Below are positions 62,559 through 64,000 of a stretch of DNA of 64,000 bases, one piece after another. Numbering within the stretch: the first letter of the stretch is position 1; each line of letters opens with the position of its first letter. The position numbers and the translations under genes were made by a program. The stretch comes from Flavihumibacter petaseus NBRC 106054 (lineage in GTDB: Bacteria > Bacteroidota > Bacteroidia > Chitinophagales > Chitinophagaceae), in the NCBI RefSeq assembly GCF_000974785.1, contig NZ_BBWV01000002.1, positions 372,001 through 436,000 on the forward strand. The letters run 5' to 3'. The notes beneath the pieces were generated by a model. The model did not search any database and had not been told where the DNA came from. It saw nothing but the letters and a program-made list of their open reading frames with translations.

Positions 62559-63653
62559 ATGATGCAAGCAACCGATAACAAAACCATGAAACAAGTAACA
62601 CAGGAAGCATGGGCAAAACGCCCCCTGATCATTTCAGGTCCCTGTAGTGCAGAGACTGAAGAGCAGGTGCTCGAAACCGCACAGCGGCTGGCCAATACGG
62701 GAAAAGTAGATGTGCTTCGCGCCGGTATCTGGAAGCCACGTACCCGTCCCGGGTCTTTTGAAGGCATTGGCACGAAGGGACTTCCCTGGTTGCAGCAGGC
62801 GAAAAAACTCACTGGCCTTCCCGTTGCTGTTGAGGTAGCTACCGCAAAACAGGTGGAAGATGCTTTGCATTTTGATGTGGACATCCTCTGGGTGGGTGCA
62901 AGAACAACTGTGAACCCCTTCAGTGTTCAGGAAGTGGCAGACGCCCTGCGTGGTGTTGATGTGCCCGTGCTGATCAAGAATCCCATCAATCCCGACCTGG
63001 AACTCTGGCTCGGAGCGGTTGAACGTGTTGCCAAAGCAGGTATCAACCAGATCGGCCTGATCCACCGTGGTTTCTCTTCTTACGGTAATACCGAATTCCG
63101 CAATGCGCCGATGTGGCACCTTGCTATCGAAATGAAGCGCCGGAATCCGGAACTGATGATCATCAATGACCCTTCCCATATCTGCGGTCGCCGCGATATC
63201 CTGATCGATGTTGCCCAGAAGGCCATTGACCTTGACTTCGACGGTCTCATGATCGAAAGTCATATTGATCCCGATAAAGCATGGAGCGATGCCAAACAGC
63301 AGGTGACACCGGAAAGACTGGCAGAAATGCTCGACAGCATTGCCTGGAGAAAAGAAGATGTCGATTCAGCAGCTTTTCATGCTGCCCTGGAAAAATTGCG
63401 TCAGCAGATCAATCACCTGGATGACGAACTGATGCAGATCCTCGGCCAGCGAATGAAAGTAGCTGAACAAATCGGTACTTATAAAAAGAACAACGGCATC
63501 ACTATCCTGCAGACAAACCGCTGGAATGAAATTCTGGAACGTGCCTATGTAAAAGGCGACAAGCTGGGTCTGAGCAAAGAATTCATCACCCGCTATTTCG
63601 ACGCCGTTCACATGGAAAGCATCAATCACCAGAATAAAATCATGAACAGCTAA
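62559..63653 (+). CDS. DAHP synthase fused to chorismate mutase (AroQ type)
   Basis: 364 residues. The first part (about 20-265) is 3-deoxy-7-phosphoheptulonate synthase: RPLIISGPCSAETEEQVL, VDVLRAGIWKPRTRPGSFEGIGTKGLPWLQ, VGARTTVNPFSVQEVADAL, GLIHRGFSSYG and MIINDPSHICGRRD. The last 85 residues are an all-helical type II chorismate mutase (LEKLRQQINHLDDELMQILGQRMKVAEQIGTYKKNN). It makes DAHP from PEP and erythrose 4-phosphate and rearranges chorismate to prephenate, so it feeds both ends of the pathway. Alternative starts are 62562 and 62586. Confidence 0.95.
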   Translation: MMQATDNKTMKQVTQEAWAKRPLIISGPCSAETEEQVLETAQRLANTGKVDVLRAGIWKPRTRPGSFEGIGTKGLPWLQQAKKLTGLPVAVEVATAKQVEDALHFDVDILWVGARTTVNPFSVQEVADALRGVDVPVLIKNPINPDLELWLGAVERVAKAGINQIGLIHRGFSSYGNTEFRNAPMWHLAIEMKRRNPELMIINDPSHICGRRDILIDVAQKAIDLDFDGLMIESHIDPDKAWSDAKQQVTPERLAEMLDSIAWRKEDVDSAAFHAALEKLRQQINHLDDELMQILGQRMKVAEQIGTYKKNNGITILQTNRWNEILERAYVKGDKLGLSKEFITRYFDAVHMESINHQNKIMNS

Positions 63654-63668
63654 GGCTGCAATACAGGA

Positions 63669-64000
63669 ATGGAAAAAAAATCTATCCGGATAGGGCAGGC
63701 TGTTACAGACTATTATTTTGGTGGCGGGCTAAAGCAACTCGCAACGGTGACGGATAAACGCCATACCGTTGTACTGACCGATGAAAACCTTTATGGCATT
63801 TACGAAAAGCAGCTGAAAGGCTGGAAGACCATCGTGCTGCCGCCGGGCGAAGCGCACAAGCAGCAAAGCACGGTAGACGGTGTGATGAACCAGTTGATCG
63901 GGGCAGAGGCAGACAGAAAGTCTACGCTGGTGGGGCTAGGTGGTGGCGTGATCACCGATCTCGCCGGATATATCGGCGCCACCTATCTGCGGGGTATCAG
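63669..64000 (+). CDS. aroB: 3-dehydroquinate synthase, cut by the window end
   Basis: The first 110 residues from ATG at 63669. They match the N-terminal NAD-binding half of AroB: VVLTDENLYGIY, KTIVLPPGEAHKQQSTVDGVMNQLI and RKSTLVGLGGGVITDLAGYIGATYLRGI, the last being the signature of the family. It converts DAHP, the product of the preceding gene, to 3-dehydroquinate. It starts 15 bases after the DAHP synthase-chorismate mutase gene; the catalytic half lies outside the window. Confidence 0.93.
   Translation, partial: MEKKSIRIGQAVTDYYFGGGLKQLATVTDKRHTVVLTDENLYGIYEKQLKGWKTIVLPPGEAHKQQSTVDGVMNQLIGAEADRKSTLVGLGGGVITDLAGYIGATYLRGI

Overview
The window looks like a piece of a Bacteroidota chromosome, most likely family Chitinophagaceae. 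The signs are: many short lipoproteins and signal peptides ending in AQ; a secreted polysaccharide-lyase-like protein with a type IX secretion C-terminal domain; many Gfo/Idh/MocA, DUF1080, GH3/GH20/GH29/GH109/GH130 genes; GC near 50 percent; and weak or absent Shine-Dalgarno sites. I saw no tRNA, rRNA, CRISPR array, insertion sequence or SusC/SusD pair.

Layout. Bases 1-2.4 kb are AT-rich accessory DNA: a broken gene inside a 16-bp inverted repeat, two small lipoproteins, a DUF1428 protein, and a long spacer with its own inverted repeat. From 2.5 to 15.4 kb lie mostly housekeeping or unassigned genes: a Gfo/Idh/MocA oxidoreductase, a DUF4397 lipoprotein, a divergent GAPDH, a lytic transglycosylase, an orphan FtsX-type permease, an overlapping HipA-like kinase/DUF3037 pair, two tandem paralogous lipoproteins and an SF1 helicase.

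At 15.46-17.74 kb is a compact RiPP locus: an unlabelled 58-residue precursor ending CPACGMG, coupled by an ATGA overlap to a DUF692/MNIO modifying enzyme, then an ABC ATPase. This is the best candidate for an uncharacterised system in the window.

From 17.8 to 53.9 kb most genes serve glycan breakdown and sugar salvage: sialate O-acetylesterase; a DUF218-ThuA fusion; a DUF1080 / Gfo-Idh-MocA / DUF1080 / SDR operon typical of 3-keto-glycoside chemistry; GH3, GH29 and GH20 exo-enzymes; an amidohydrolase; a T9SS-secreted lyase-like protein with six PKD-type repeats; an AraC regulator divergent from a beta-mannan operon (symporter, GH130 phosphorylase, cellobiose 2-epimerase, SGNH esterase, aldo/keto reductase); and a coupled GH109 plus NahK-like kinase pair. 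Then come an ECF sigma/anti-sigma pair, a DUF6249 protein, a C-terminal processing protease, and a peptidoglycan-sugar kinase with murQ.

From 59.5 kb to the right edge is the aromatic amino acid operon: pheA, an aminotransferase, tyrA, DAHP synthase-chorismate mutase, and aroB (cut by the window end). It is preceded by a 31-codon leader peptide with an unbroken Phe/Tyr run (FYFYFYFF) and a strong terminator whose T tract touches the pheA start codon, the classic layout of ribosome-mediated attenuation.
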